64,000 nucleotides of DNA from Flavobacteriaceae bacterium UBA1682 (GCA_002320285.1 DCKE01000029.1:103319-167318); one strand, 5' to 3'; shown: positions 26,004 to 34,769, counted from the first letter of the stretch. Translations and numbers: made by a program. The notes: generated by a model not told the origin, from the sequence alone.

Positions 26004-26786
26004 CTATTCTTCTTCTTGTTCTTGTTCTTCCTTTTCTTCTATGTAACCAATTGTTTTTTGATATAACATAAAATAAACACAATATATAAACGGCAAAGTA
26101 AAAATGACACCGACTATAAAAAGTAATAAACCGGCACCGGCTAAGAGACTACCAAATAATAATAAGGCAATAATCTGGAAGGGTTGTTTGTTTACGATAT
26201 TTACACTGTGTTTAATCGCTTCAAAAGCGGATAGATTTCCAAAAATAATCAGCGGTGTAACCAGTACGGTTAGTGAGCTAACAATCCAATTGATCGCTAA
26301 AGCCACGTACTGCAAATTTTCCATCTGGAGATAGAGTGATAATACGGTGAAAACGAGCGTAATTACAAAATGCGCTGTAAATAATTGTAAACAGGCTTTG
26401 CTTTTAAGGTAGGTAAACGCCGTTCCCAATAGAATGGGTTTGTCTTGATAAGCATCAGATGCCATTTTAACAAAACCAGCACTAAAAATAACGGAGATAC
26501 CCGTACCAATACTAGTAACTAAAGTATATGTAATGAGTCCATCGATCGGTAAGAAAAGAGGATCGAAGTTGGTCATAAAAGTAAATATAACCTTAGGATC
26601 TTGTGTGTATAACAGCAAGCCAACGCTGGCAATGGTAGAAAAGATGATGGCTAAAAGTATCGTAGTTAATCCAGCAACTATAGCTATTTTTGGATAAATT
26701 TTACTCGCATCACTTAATAGGTTGAAAACCGAGATGTTGATGCCGTCCGTTTGTATAGTCTTTAATCGTTGCTGTATATCTTTCAT
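26004..26786 (-). CDS. Polytopic membrane protein of unknown function
   Basis: A 260-residue protein with about six membrane helices, starting after a soluble N-terminus of roughly 33 residues. It ends in a highly acidic tail (EEKEEQEQEEE). SAFEAIKHSVNIVNKQPFQI between helices resembles the amphipathic loop of DUF975-like membrane proteins, but no family can be named with confidence. The gene has its own promoter-like TATTTTTG at 26823-26830. It is convergent with the YifB gene with no base between the two stop codons, so no terminator fits between them; a terminator within the neighbour's coding region is implied. Function unknown. Confidence 0.65.
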   Translation of the reverse strand: MKDIQQRLKTIQTDGINISVFNLLSDASKIYPKIAIVAGLTTILLAIIFSTIASVGLLLYTQDPKVIFTFMTNFDPLFLPIDGLITYTLVTSIGTGISVIFSAGFVKMASDAYQDKPILLGTAFTYLKSKACLQLFTAHFVITLVFTVLSLYLQMENLQYVALAINWIVSSLTVLVTPLIIFGNLSAFEAIKHSVNIVNKQPFQIIALLLFGSLLAGAGLLLFIVGVIFTLPFIYCVYFMLYQKTIGYIEEKEEQEQEEE

Positions 26787-26822
26787 GAATTAGAGTTTTG
26801 AGGCTTGTTTGAAATCAAGCGA

Positions 26823-26830
26823 CAAAAATA
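26823..26830 (-). promoter_or_regulatory. -7 element for the 26004-26786 gene
   Basis: TATTTTTG on the minus strand, about 37 bases before the ATG at 26786. The -33 partner falls within the terminator hairpin of the upstream gene and is not clear. Confidence 0.5.
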
Positions 26831-26839
26831 CTAATTTAA

Positions 26840-26890
26840 AAGTAAAGAATCAGCGTAAACAAAGGCATTTGCGTACGCTGATTTTTTTAA
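26840..26890 (-). terminator. Terminator of the zinc peptidase gene
   Basis: Ten-base stem AATCAGCGTA/TACGCTGATT with a 16-nt loop and a T-rich tract on both sides. It sits just after the minus-strand stop at 26901. Confidence 0.75.
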
Positions 26891-26900
26891 TGCTAGCGAG

Positions 26901-27761
26901 CTATTTCAAATCTTTAAACGTATCACCCTGAGTGATATCGCCGGTATTATACCCCTTCATAAACCACTCTTTTCGCTGTGCGGATGTGCCGTGAGTAAAA
27001 GAATCCGGTGTGACATGACCTTGAGTGCGTTTTTGAATAGCATCATCACCAACAGCTTGTGCTGCACTAAGTGCAATTTCTATATCGCCAGCATCGAGGT
27101 ATTTTTGATTGTGTTTCGCCCATACACCGGCATAAAAGTCGGCTTGTAGTTCAAGAGCTACAGACAATTTATTGGCACCTTTAGCATCGGTTTGGCTCTG
27201 TAGTTTTCTAACTTGATTCGAGGTGCCGAGCAAAGTTTGTATATGATGGCCCACTTCATGTGCTATAACATAGGCAATTGCAAAGTCGCCCTCCTTAGCA
27301 CCAAATCGACTGTGCAATTCCTTAAAGAAATTCAGATCCATATAGACCGTTTCATCGGCAGGACAATAGAATGGACCAACATCAGCCGTAGCAGCTCCAC
27401 ATTGGGTATTGATGTTGTTCTCAAAAAGTTCCATTTTAGGTTCTCGATACGTTTGACGGTGTTGCTTAAAAACTTCCGACCAGGTGTTTTCTGTGTAGCG
27501 AAAAATAACCTTAACCATTTGCCCCATTTCAACCTCTTCCGGTGTTAATGTTCGCGTACGTGTTTCTTCCGTTGTTGAGGATGCATTTTGATTAAATTGC
27601 TCTAAAATGGGGGTCAATTGCTGTACGGATTCACCTCCAAAAAGATTGAGTAATAAAATTACAACCCCGATAATTCCGCCGCCTAACACCGCTTTACCAC
27701 CGCCAGACATACCACGACGATCCGTGACGTTTTTACTTTCTTCTGAACCTCTCCATTTCAT
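26901..27761 (-). CDS. Neutral zinc metallopeptidase, YpfJ family
   Basis: A 286-residue membrane-anchored protein. The first 23 residues are Arg/Gly-rich (KWRGSEESKNVTDRRGMSGG), followed by one membrane helix (about 25-41) and an extracytoplasmic domain. The zinc motif HEVGH is at residues 168-172 in AYVIAHEVGHHIQ. YCPADETVYMDL before it and LELQADFYAGVW with the third ligand after it are typical of the putative neutral zinc metallopeptidase family. The family is widely conserved, but its substrate is unknown. The layout (R-rich start, one helix, protease domain) is the usual one. It has its own terminator downstream. Confidence 0.88.
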   Translation of the reverse strand: MKWRGSEESKNVTDRRGMSGGGKAVLGGGIIGVVILLLNLFGGESVQQLTPILEQFNQNASSTTEETRTRTLTPEEVEMGQMVKVIFRYTENTWSEVFKQHRQTYREPKMELFENNINTQCGAATADVGPFYCPADETVYMDLNFFKELHSRFGAKEGDFAIAYVIAHEVGHHIQTLLGTSNQVRKLQSQTDAKGANKLSVALELQADFYAGVWAKHNQKYLDAGDIEIALSAAQAVGDDAIQKRTQGHVTPDSFTHGTSAQRKEWFMKGYNTGDITQGDTFKDLK

Positions 27762-27939
27762 AGCTTTACTTTTTTTAATAAATTTAATGAAATAATAAAT
27801 TAGTTGAGCTGGTTGTGGTGTTTTTTTAATGAAACTTATGTACTAAGTAAAACTAGTGCGAAATTTTTGCAATATTCATAGCGTGGTTAGATTGTGGAAT
27901 GGGATCATTTGCAATGTCTTAGATGCCTCCATGTAGGAT

Positions 27940-28722
27940 TTAAAAATCTTTTTTATTGGAAATGTATTTGATGCGTAGTACCGGGATAAGTACCCACAAA
28001 AACAGGCAAGCCAGAGATACGAGAAAACCGAGATTACTTCCAAAGAATTTTTTAAATAAAGCTCCTGTATATCCAAACAAGGCAGAGATATCTAGTTGGA
28101 GTAAAATTAATATACGGGAAAGATCTATAGGATTAAAAAGGGTTCCGACTAACGACAGGTTCTCGAGGGGATAATCGTCGAAAACCATCAATGAAATTAG
28201 AAAAATTCCGTCGTAAATGATCGCAAGAAAGAGCCACATTAAAATCGAAATCCCAAATCCTCTAATTTTGTTTTCATTGGATAAAGCAATATTGTAGGAC
28301 AGAGCGGTAAAAATAAATGTCAAGAATACCGCCACAACTACTAATAAAGAAAAATTCCATATCGCATTGGATTCTAATAAACCGTATACCGCAAAGGGGA
28401 TTCCCAAACCGATAATCAGACTCAATGAAAGTGATAAGGAAACTCCGAGATACTGCCCTAAAAATATAGACGATCTTTTGAGCGGTTGTGCTAATAGTAG
28501 CTCTGTAAATTCCTTGGAGTCGTAATAATACATTACCCCAAATAAAGTACCGATTAATGGAACTAATACAATTACTACATTCAGCAATGTGATAACCGCT
28601 TTGGAAAGATCATTATTTAAAAACAGCAGTACAAACCCCAATAGTAAGTAAAAGATCAGATAGATATAACTCCAACGGCTACGTATCAAGTCGTAAAAAC
28701 TGTATTTGAGTATTTTAAGCAT
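27940..28722 (-). CDS. nosY: NosY-type ABC transporter permease
   Basis: A 260-residue protein with six predicted membrane helices. It begins with a short amphipathic start (LKILKYSFYDLIRSRWSYIY), then the ABC-2-type core with EFTELLLAQPLKRSSIFLGQ. With NosF and NosD it forms the maturation complex for nitrous oxide reductase; NosDFY moves a sulfur species for assembly of the CuZ centre. It is the last gene of the nos operon, 4 bases behind nosF. Assignment rests on sequence type plus operon position. Confidence 0.88.
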   Translation of the reverse strand: MLKILKYSFYDLIRSRWSYIYLIFYLLLGFVLLFLNNDLSKAVITLLNVVIVLVPLIGTLFGVMYYYDSKEFTELLLAQPLKRSSIFLGQYLGVSLSLSLSLIIGLGIPFAVYGLLESNAIWNFSLLVVVAVFLTFIFTALSYNIALSNENKIRGFGISILMWLFLAIIYDGIFLISLMVFDDYPLENLSLVGTLFNPIDLSRILILLQLDISALFGYTGALFKKFFGSNLGFLVSLACLFLWVLIPVLRIKYISNKKDF

Positions 28723-28726
28723 GATT

Positions 28727-29431
28727 TTAAGGATTTGTTAGAATTGAAGCGATAGCATGTTCAAAATTGGACTGTTTGGTCGTTTCTTTTAATGCCGTTA
28801 TACTGCCTTTAAAGTATATGCGACCGTCTAGAATAAAGATGATTTCTTCTGTGATTTCTTCGACAAAACTCATGATATGCGACGTGATCAAGATGGTTTT
28901 GTGGGCCGATTTGGCATCGTTGATCAGTTTTTTTAAAACGATTAATGCACTTGGATCTAATCCCGTAGTCGGTTCGTCAAGGATCAGGACTGGACTGTCA
29001 AACATAAAGGTGAGCAGTAGGTTAACCTTTTGTTTAGTACCTCCAGAGAGGTTACTAAGTTTTTTATTTAAAAAGGGATGCAGCTTAAAAACCTCGATGA
29101 GTTCTTGTTCTTTTAAAGCCTCACAATTCCTAAGGTCCTTGATCATTTTAATCAGTTCTTTGACCGTTAGATTATTTGGGAAATTTGCAATCTGTGGTAA
29201 GTAGTCAATTTCGCTGCGGTATTCCCATTGTCTTGCGATGGATTTACGTTTAAAGAAAACTTGGCCTGAATCGGGATAAACCATTCCTAAAATACATTTC
29301 GTAAGTGTGGTTTTTCCAGAGCCATTCGGGCCGAGAAGTGCCAGAACACTTCCTTCAATGATATTTAGATCAATACCTCTTAGTACCGGATTAGCTCCGA
29401 ATTTTTTATATAGTTTTTCAATTTTTATCAT
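28727..29431 (-). CDS. nosF: NosF-type ABC transporter ATP-binding protein
   Basis: A 234-residue ABC ATPase with Walker A GPNGSGKTT (residues 34-42), Q-loop YLPQIANFPNNLTV, signature LSGGTKQKVNLLL, Walker B VLILDEPTTGLD, and switch His in ITSH. It powers the NosDFY complex needed for maturation of NosZ. It overlaps the end of nosD by 14 bases and is 4 bases from nosY, so the three are translationally close. The length and sequence fit the NosF clade. Confidence 0.92.
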   Translation of the reverse strand: MIKIEKLYKKFGANPVLRGIDLNIIEGSVLALLGPNGSGKTTLTKCILGMVYPDSGQVFFKRKSIARQWEYRSEIDYLPQIANFPNNLTVKELIKMIKDLRNCEALKEQELIEVFKLHPFLNKKLSNLSGGTKQKVNLLLTFMFDSPVLILDEPTTGLDPSALIVLKKLINDAKSAHKTILITSHIMSFVEEITEEIIFILDGRIYFKGSITALKETTKQSNFEHAIASILTNP

Positions 29432-30671
29432 GTTTTATGTGCTTCATAAGTGGTGTGTTATCCATTAAGTGATCCGGGGTGAAAACCGGAGATACCTTTT
29501 CTGAAAAATCAATGATATCTACAAATAGGCTTCGTAAAAATAGAATGGCTTCGGGGGTTTTATTTACGATATAAGAAAATAGTTTTACAGGACGATACGG
29601 TACATCTCCAATGCCATCTTTGTCCAAATCATATCCGGTATAATTACTCCAGTAATTGGATTGGAAGTTGTTGTGATTCACACCGCCGTGATATACGAGA
29701 TCGAAAGAGTTGTGCATAAAGTTATTGTAATTGATCGTATTGTAATAGTTTGCGCCTCTCGAATTAATAGCCCAGCCGTTGCTGATAAAGTCATTGTGAA
29801 GGTATTCGATGCGATTGGATCCTTCAATGTTGATTCCCGTGGTATTTCTAAAAAAAGTATTGTTGTAGATCTTGGTGTCATTAACTTCTTTAAGCAGTAC
29901 TCCATAGGCTGCGGAACCCCAATTGTTTTGAAAAACATTGTGATGCATTTGCATGTTTTTGGAAAACATAATTGCTACCCCAGCTCCGTTGTTATTATAG
30001 GTGTTATCCGAGACTAAATCGTCGTTAGAAAACATAAAGTGTAACCCATAACGAACGTTATGGGCACTTTCGTTATGGGTAATAATACAAAAATTTGAGA
30101 ATTCTAAATAAATACCGTCTCGAACTTGCTGCACTAAATTATTATCAATGGTTATTTCATTGCTGTACCACAGTTGAATTCCATTACCAGAATTAAACTC
30201 ATTGATCGCTTTGCCGTATATTTTATTACCGCTGATAACACCTTTTTTTGACTTTTCTATATAGATTCCAAAGAATAAGTTTTTAATGGTATTGTTTTTA
30301 ATGGCAAAATGACGGCTTGATCGCACCCTTATGGCGGCAAAATCCTTGATGTAACTAGTTCCCACATTGATGATCGTAAAGCCATCTACCGTTACCCAGT
30401 CTGAAGCAATCACTATAAGCTCCCCTTTTTCTTCTCCATCGATTACAGCCCCTTTTTCCGCTAGTAAAGTCAACGGTTTATCGACGATAATTTCGATTTC
30501 CTTATAAATACCTTTTTTAACTATAATAGTATCGAAATTCTGAGATTCTCGAATGGCCTCTTTGATCGAAGTATACGGACAATTTGGACACACAATTAAG
30601 GTATCAGCTGAGGTGTTTAGAGGTGAGAGGAAAAAAAATAGTGCAAATAAAAAAATGGGATTGACTTTCAA
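29418..30671 (-). CDS. nosD: NosD, periplasmic copper-enzyme maturation protein
   Basis: A 417-residue secreted protein with a signal peptide (about residues 1-22, ending in TSADT). A right-handed parallel beta-helix follows, built from many short repeats of the type I-x-x-N-x-(F/I), for example NNTIKNLFFGIYIE, HHNVFQNNWGSAAYGVLL and HNDFISNGWAIN. The C-terminal NYWSNYTGYDLDKDGIGDVPY motif is highly typical of NosD. It is the periplasmic partner of NosF and NosY in building the CuZ site. It sits between nosL (40-base gap) and nosF (14-base overlap). Confidence 0.95.
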   Translation of the reverse strand: MKVNPIFLFALFFFLSPLNTSADTLIVCPNCPYTSIKEAIRESQNFDTIIVKKGIYKEIEIIVDKPLTLLAEKGAVIDGEEKGELIVIASDWVTVDGFTIINVGTSYIKDFAAIRVRSSRHFAIKNNTIKNLFFGIYIEKSKKGVISGNKIYGKAINEFNSGNGIQLWYSNEITIDNNLVQQVRDGIYLEFSNFCIITHNESAHNVRYGLHFMFSNDDLVSDNTYNNNGAGVAIMFSKNMQMHHNVFQNNWGSAAYGVLLKEVNDTKIYNNTFFRNTTGINIEGSNRIEYLHNDFISNGWAINSRGANYYNTINYNNFMHNSFDLVYHGGVNHNNFQSNYWSNYTGYDLDKDGIGDVPYRPVKLFSYIVNKTPEAILFLRSLFVDIIDFSEKVSPVFTPDHLMDNTPLMKHIKHDKN

Positions 30672-30710
30672 ATGTTTGGGGTTTTTTAGAATTGCTTGGG
30701 CTTATAATAG

Positions 30711-31151
30711 TTATAGATTTTTGTTTAATTCGGTCTTTATCGTTCGCCAATTAAAAAGTTCACCACCACTGTCTTTGACAATTTCCGCCGCTTCATTCCG
30801 GTCTGAAACCGCAGATAGGAATGCGCCCATGGGGCTTGGTATTTTAGGACAAATGATAAAAGTAGCCTCTGTTGAAGAAATCATCGTCCCGGGCTGCGTA
30901 AGTGAAGCACAGAGAATATGTGAGAATTGTGATTCCTCTTTCTCGTCTAAAAAATAAATCATACACTCGATGGCGTCAAACTTATAGTTTTTTCCTTTAA
31001 CCGTGACTACTTGGGCCGCATGCGCCTGATCAACAATGGTCATGCGGCAAAAATCACAACCGTCACTTCCATAAGTGATCGGTTGTGGGGTTTTATTACA
31101 AGCGCTGAAAATACAAGCGCTAATTAGAAATAGTGTTAGATTTTTTTTCAT
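30711..31151 (-). CDS. nosL: NosL, copper chaperone lipoprotein
   Basis: A 146-residue lipoprotein with lipobox IFSAC (Cys18). The NosL copper motif lies in SDGCDFCRMTI (Cys32, Cys35, Met37), followed by FDAIECMIYF with another Cys-x-Met. The later PSPMGAFLSAVS segment contains the family Met. NosL delivers Cu(I) to apo-NosZ. Its start overlaps the end of the upstream membrane protein gene by 32 bases. The sequence ends GGELFNWRTIKTEL. Confidence 0.93.
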   Translation of the reverse strand: MKKNLTLFLISACIFSACNKTPQPITYGSDGCDFCRMTIVDQAHAAQVVTVKGKNYKFDAIECMIYFLDEKEESQFSHILCASLTQPGTMISSTEATFIICPKIPSPMGAFLSAVSDRNEAAEIVKDSGGELFNWRTIKTELNKNL

Positions 31152-31755
31152 GATATTTGGCTCGTTGTCCTATAAAAAAGGATACTAATGTCATTCCCAT
31201 CCCCAATAACATGAGGTAGGCCCCCAATCGAGGATAGGAATAAGCATCAAAATTTAATATTTTTCGATGTCCCAATAAGGGCGGTTGATAACTCAATGGA
31301 TTTCCATGGACATCAACCATTTTCATTATGGCTTGTGGATCCAGATTGGTACCGTAATCCACTAGCCATAAATAAAAGTCGTACATTCCCAACAGACCTA
31401 AACTCGTCATTACAACAAACCAAGTTAAGAAAAGCGACGGTTGTACTTTCTTGAACAGTCCTCCTATACCCAATGCAATTCCTATTGCGCTCATTGATCC
31501 GATAACCAATGGGAATACTCTAAATTCCCACATATCTTCTGTTTTAGGTATGGTTTTCATGCCGATATAGTGATTTAACCCATCGATGTTTTGTAGATCA
31601 AATTCAGAAACTCCAACGATGCCTTGAATGTAGATATTCATACCTAAGGGCACCGGATATTGCGGAGCGCCCAACATGATGTTCCACAACGGAAAAGCAA
31701 ACAGTCCCAGCAATGCCGTGGCTCCTAGAATCATTAATATACTTGCTTTCTGCAT
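31120..31755 (-). CDS. Uncharacterised nos-operon membrane protein
   Basis: A 211-residue integral membrane protein with about four helices: residues 6-27, about 83-103, about 108-132, and about 178-199. Between helices 3 and 4 is a hydrophilic stretch with NPLSYQPPLLGHRKILNF. The first extracytoplasmic loop has APQYPVPLGMNIYIQGIVG. It lies between nosZ and nosL in the same transcript. Similar unnamed genes occur at this place in Bacteroidetes nos clusters. Possible roles are copper supply or electron delivery, but no cysteine metal motif is visible and none can be assigned. Confidence 0.75.
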   Translation of the reverse strand: MQKASILMILGATALLGLFAFPLWNIMLGAPQYPVPLGMNIYIQGIVGVSEFDLQNIDGLNHYIGMKTIPKTEDMWEFRVFPLVIGSMSAIGIALGIGGLFKKVQPSLFLTWFVVMTSLGLLGMYDFYLWLVDYGTNLDPQAIMKMVDVHGNPLSYQPPLLGHRKILNFDAYSYPRLGAYLMLLGMGMTLVSFFIGQRAKYHEKKSNTISN

Positions 31756-31770
31756 ATGTGTAGATTTTAA

Positions 31771-33735
31771 CTATTCGTCATCTAAAGACCAGGTCAACCC
31801 TATGTTGGAATTGGCGGGTGATACTCTAGCATATCCTTGCATTTCTTGATGTAATGCCGAACAAAAATCCGTACAATAGAATGGCCATACTCCAACCTCC
31901 TTAGGTTCCCATACAAAGGTTTCTGTTTTTCCCGGTGATACCAAGAGTTCGGTTGTGTTAGCTCCCAACATACTGATACCATGTGGGACGTCAAAATCCT
32001 GTTCTAAATTGGTGACATGGAAGAAAACTTTATCCCCAACTTTGATGCCTTCTATATTGTCGGGTGTGAAGTGACTTCGTATCATCGTCATATAAACATG
32101 TACATTTTTACCATCTCGAACGACCTTGGCGTCGTTGGGAGATTTGGCGACATAGGCGTGTTTGTTTTCGGAGAGTTTATAAATCTGGCGCGATTTAGAC
32201 ATAATTTTATCCGCTTTAATAGCTGCGGCATAGTGCGGTTCGCCTACGGTCGGAAAATCTAATAACAATTCCATCTTATCTCCTGTAATATCATATAATT
32301 GAGCAGAATGGTTCATGTCTGGTCCAACAGGCAAGTATCTGTCTTTGGTAATTTTGTTCATAGCAACCAGATATTTACCGTCGGGGTTTCTCGAATTACC
32401 TCCGGGAATCATTAAGTGACCTACGGAGTAGTAGGTAGGCTTTCTGTCGATGATTTCCCAGGTTCCGATTTTCCATTTGACCACTTCTGAAGAAATAAAG
32501 AAGGTGGTATAGGCATTTCCTTTGCCGTCAAACTCTGTGTGTAAAGGCCCCAGACCAGGCTGCTCTACAACTCCCGCTAAGACATCATCAAATTTAAGGA
32601 TAGGAATACCGTATGATTCCCCATCAAACTTTTTATCCTCTATGGCTTTCAGCATTTTTGTGAACGAATGAACCGTCAAGTTGGCCGATAATTTACCGTT
32701 TCCAATGATGTATTCACCACTGGGATCAACATCACAACCGTGAGGCGATTTTGGTGTCGGTAGCAAATATACCAAACCCGGTAACTCACTGGCGTCTAGA
32801 ATTAAGACCTCCTCTTTTATGGTAGAAGTGGCAGTATGCGTTTCAGTATTGTGTCTGTTATGGGCATATTTAACCGCTTGTTTTTTACCCTTTCCTGCTT
32901 TAATGTACTCTTCGGCTTTTTTCCAATTGATGGCAGCAATAAAATCTTTGTCGTTTTGAGAAGCATTGACTTCTAACAAACTATGGGCTTCTTCGGTATT
33001 GTAGGTGGTAAAGAAAAACCAGCCGTGTGACTTTCCGCGTCCGGGATGCGCTAAATCATAATTAAAGCCGGGCATCATAATTTGAAAAGCCAGATCCATA
33101 TTTCCCGAAGTTTTATCCACACTGATAAAACTCAACGACCCTTTGAAGTTTCCTTTATAATCTTTTATAGGCATATCGCGTTGTGGAATAGGTACAGAAA
33201 ATCGAGTTCCAGCAACTACATACTCCGTGTTTTCTGTTACAAAAGAAGAACTGTGATTACCAGCACTGTTGGGAATTTCTATGATTTCGGCCGTACTGAA
33301 ATCTTGTAAGTCGATTCGAGCAATTCTCGGCGTATTATTTCCATTGATAAAAATCCACCGACCATCTAATTCTCCCTCTGTTTGAGAAATATCGGGATGG
33401 TGGGAATCATCCCAAGGGATAAATCCGTGTGAAGTCATTAACATCGGTTTGGTTTCCTCACTATATCCATAGGCAGACTCAGGGTCTTGAGAAAATACGG
33501 GAATTACCTTAAAGAGCCTTCCTGAAGGCAGGCCGTAAACCGAAAGTTGCCCGCTGAATCCCCCAGAGAAAAAACCGTAATATTCATCATATTCACCCGG
33601 AGCGACATAAACCCGCTCTGCGGCATTGGAACTTAAAGCTCCTTGTGATGAACTGCTAGATTTCTGTTTGCTACAACTAGTGAGAATAACTACCAGCATA
33701 GCGAACATAAGAAATGTTCTTAAAACTTTTTTCAT
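31771..33735 (-). CDS. nosZ: Nitrous oxide reductase, clade II (Sec/lipoprotein type)
   Basis: A 654-residue copper enzyme that reduces N2O to N2 in the periplasm. The N-terminus is a Sec lipoprotein signal with lipobox ILTSC (Cys21), not a twin-arginine signal, which places it with clade II enzymes. The beta-propeller carries candidate CuZ histidines in DDSHHPD, SHGWFF, NRHNTETHT, SPHGCDVDPSG, PLHTEFDG and EPHYAA. The C-terminal cupredoxin domain has the CuA site YCTDFCSALHQEM (Cys621, Cys625, His629, Met632). It is the second gene of the operon, after the cytochrome c. No nosR or nosX is present, as expected for clade II. Confidence 0.97.
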   Translation of the reverse strand: MKKVLRTFLMFAMLVVILTSCSKQKSSSSSQGALSSNAAERVYVAPGEYDEYYGFFSGGFSGQLSVYGLPSGRLFKVIPVFSQDPESAYGYSEETKPMLMTSHGFIPWDDSHHPDISQTEGELDGRWIFINGNNTPRIARIDLQDFSTAEIIEIPNSAGNHSSSFVTENTEYVVAGTRFSVPIPQRDMPIKDYKGNFKGSLSFISVDKTSGNMDLAFQIMMPGFNYDLAHPGRGKSHGWFFFTTYNTEEAHSLLEVNASQNDKDFIAAINWKKAEEYIKAGKGKKQAVKYAHNRHNTETHTATSTIKEEVLILDASELPGLVYLLPTPKSPHGCDVDPSGEYIIGNGKLSANLTVHSFTKMLKAIEDKKFDGESYGIPILKFDDVLAGVVEQPGLGPLHTEFDGKGNAYTTFFISSEVVKWKIGTWEIIDRKPTYYSVGHLMIPGGNSRNPDGKYLVAMNKITKDRYLPVGPDMNHSAQLYDITGDKMELLLDFPTVGEPHYAAAIKADKIMSKSRQIYKLSENKHAYVAKSPNDAKVVRDGKNVHVYMTMIRSHFTPDNIEGIKVGDKVFFHVTNLEQDFDVPHGISMLGANTTELLVSPGKTETFVWEPKEVGVWPFYCTDFCSALHQEMQGYARVSPANSNIGLTWSLDDE

Positions 33736-33789
33736 AATATATATATTAAAAATTAAGACGTAGCGCTAACGCAATGCAACTGAAAGAGT

Positions 33790-34317
33790 CTATAAACTTC
33801 GAAAGTATTCTAGAACGGCGCGAGCCTCTTCTTCAGTTAAATTTTGATTTGCCATGGGAGCACCATTAAACTCTATTAAAAGTTCTTTAGCTAACGAATC
33901 GTTTTTAATCATATTTTCAGGGTTTAAAATCATGTTCATCACCCATTCTGGACTTCGTCGTTTTAAAATACCTTTTGGCGCAGGTCCGATAAATTTTTTT
34001 TCAGGCTTATGACAAGCCGTGCACATAACCTTAAAAACCTCCATTCCCTTGCTTACTAAAACAGGATTGATCTCTTCAAGGGTGAGCGTTTTTATAGGGC
34101 CAACACCTTTGTTTTTTAGATCGATCCTTTCTGATGCATTTACGGTTACTACAGTTGTCGTTTCTAAATTCTCTTCATCATCTTCCTCTTCCTCGTCAAC
34201 GATTATAGTAGGATAGATGTCTGGTTTTATTTCTTCTTTTTCGACACAGCCAACACCCAGTATCAAACAAGTTATCAGTATGCTTATAAAATATTTTCCT
34301 TCAGTAGTAATAGACAT
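33790..34317 (-). CDS. Nos-operon cytochrome c lipoprotein
   Basis: A 175-residue lipoprotein with signal ending LGVGC (Cys24). A striking acidic stretch (DEEEEDDEEN, residues 41-50) follows. The cytochrome c domain has heme motif CTACH (Cys99, Cys102, His103) and a likely axial Met155 in NGAPMANQ. It is the promoter-proximal gene of the nos operon, directly upstream of nosZ. It should deliver electrons to the CuA site, a role played by small cytochromes c in clade II clusters. The acidic linker may act as a flexible tether or docking surface (inference). Confidence 0.9.
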   Translation of the reverse strand: MSITTEGKYFISILITCLILGVGCVEKEEIKPDIYPTIIVDEEEEDDEENLETTTVVTVNASERIDLKNKGVGPIKTLTLEEINPVLVSKGMEVFKVMCTACHKPEKKFIGPAPKGILKRRSPEWVMNMILNPENMIKNDSLAKELLIEFNGAPMANQNLTEEEARAVLEYFRSL

Positions 34318-34336
34318 AAATGCTGATTTTATAAAA

Positions 34337-34365
34337 CAAAGTTAGTTTTTAAAAAGAGCATCAAA
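34337..34365 (-). promoter_or_regulatory. Promoter of the nos operon
   Basis: The minus strand has TTTG (34362-34365), a 17-base spacer, and TAACTTTG (34337-34344). The predicted start is near 34330, about 13 bases before the cytochrome c ATG. Confidence 0.65.
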
Positions 34366-34367
34366 TA

Positions 34368-34379
34368 TGATAAATGTCA
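34368..34379 (-). promoter_or_regulatory. Candidate CRP/FNR-family operator of the nos operon
   Basis: The minus strand reads TGACATTTATCA, a TGA-N6-TCA dyad related to the FNR/DNR site TTGAT-N4-ATCAA. Its centre is about 43 bases upstream of the predicted transcript start, close to the -41.5 position used by class II activators. No regulator gene of this family is in the window. Confidence 0.45.
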
Positions 34380-34724
34380 GATAATAAGGTAGTTATGTGT
34401 GGGTTTGTCGGCTGATAAAATTTCAAAAAAGAGAAAGGTTAAATACACAAAATTTAAATTTCAACGGAATTAGTGTGCTTTTTATCGAATTTTATGGGAG
34501 TGAAGTAGAATTACAATAAAGTGTAACTGTGGGTGTTTGGAAATAGTTAAGTCAATTTAAAGCCATTTGGGTAAAAAAATCAGGGATTTGGGAACCCGGA
34601 TTGTGATCGGATAGCAACACAGAGAATAGTGGGATAAGGATATGGGGCTACAGATTTGTATAGCAGCGGATGTGTGTTAAATCAAGTTCAGAAGGTTTTA
34701 AGCGCTGCATTGCTGCAATTATTA
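34380..34724. other. Intergenic stretch upstream of the nos operon
   Basis: About 345 bases with no coding frame of convincing character, between the nos promoter region and the terminator of the RluA-type gene. No further promoter element, repeat or RNA was recognised. Confidence 0.4.
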
Positions 34725-34757
34725 GAAAGAAAAAGCCTTGATCATATCAAGGCTTTA
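34725..34757 (-). terminator. Terminator of the RluA-type gene
   Basis: Stem AAAGCCTTGAT/ATCAAGGCTTT (11 bp) with a 3-nt loop. On the minus strand it is followed by TTCTTTC. It lies just beyond the stop codon at 34770. Confidence 0.8.
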
Positions 34758-34769
34758 GGTGGTGTGTGT

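Noticed and set aside
28767..29204. 145-codon antisense open frame within nosF
   Set aside because: It is opposite a clear ABC ATPase frame with intact motifs, has no homology-like motif or start signal of its own, and is a by-product of codon use.
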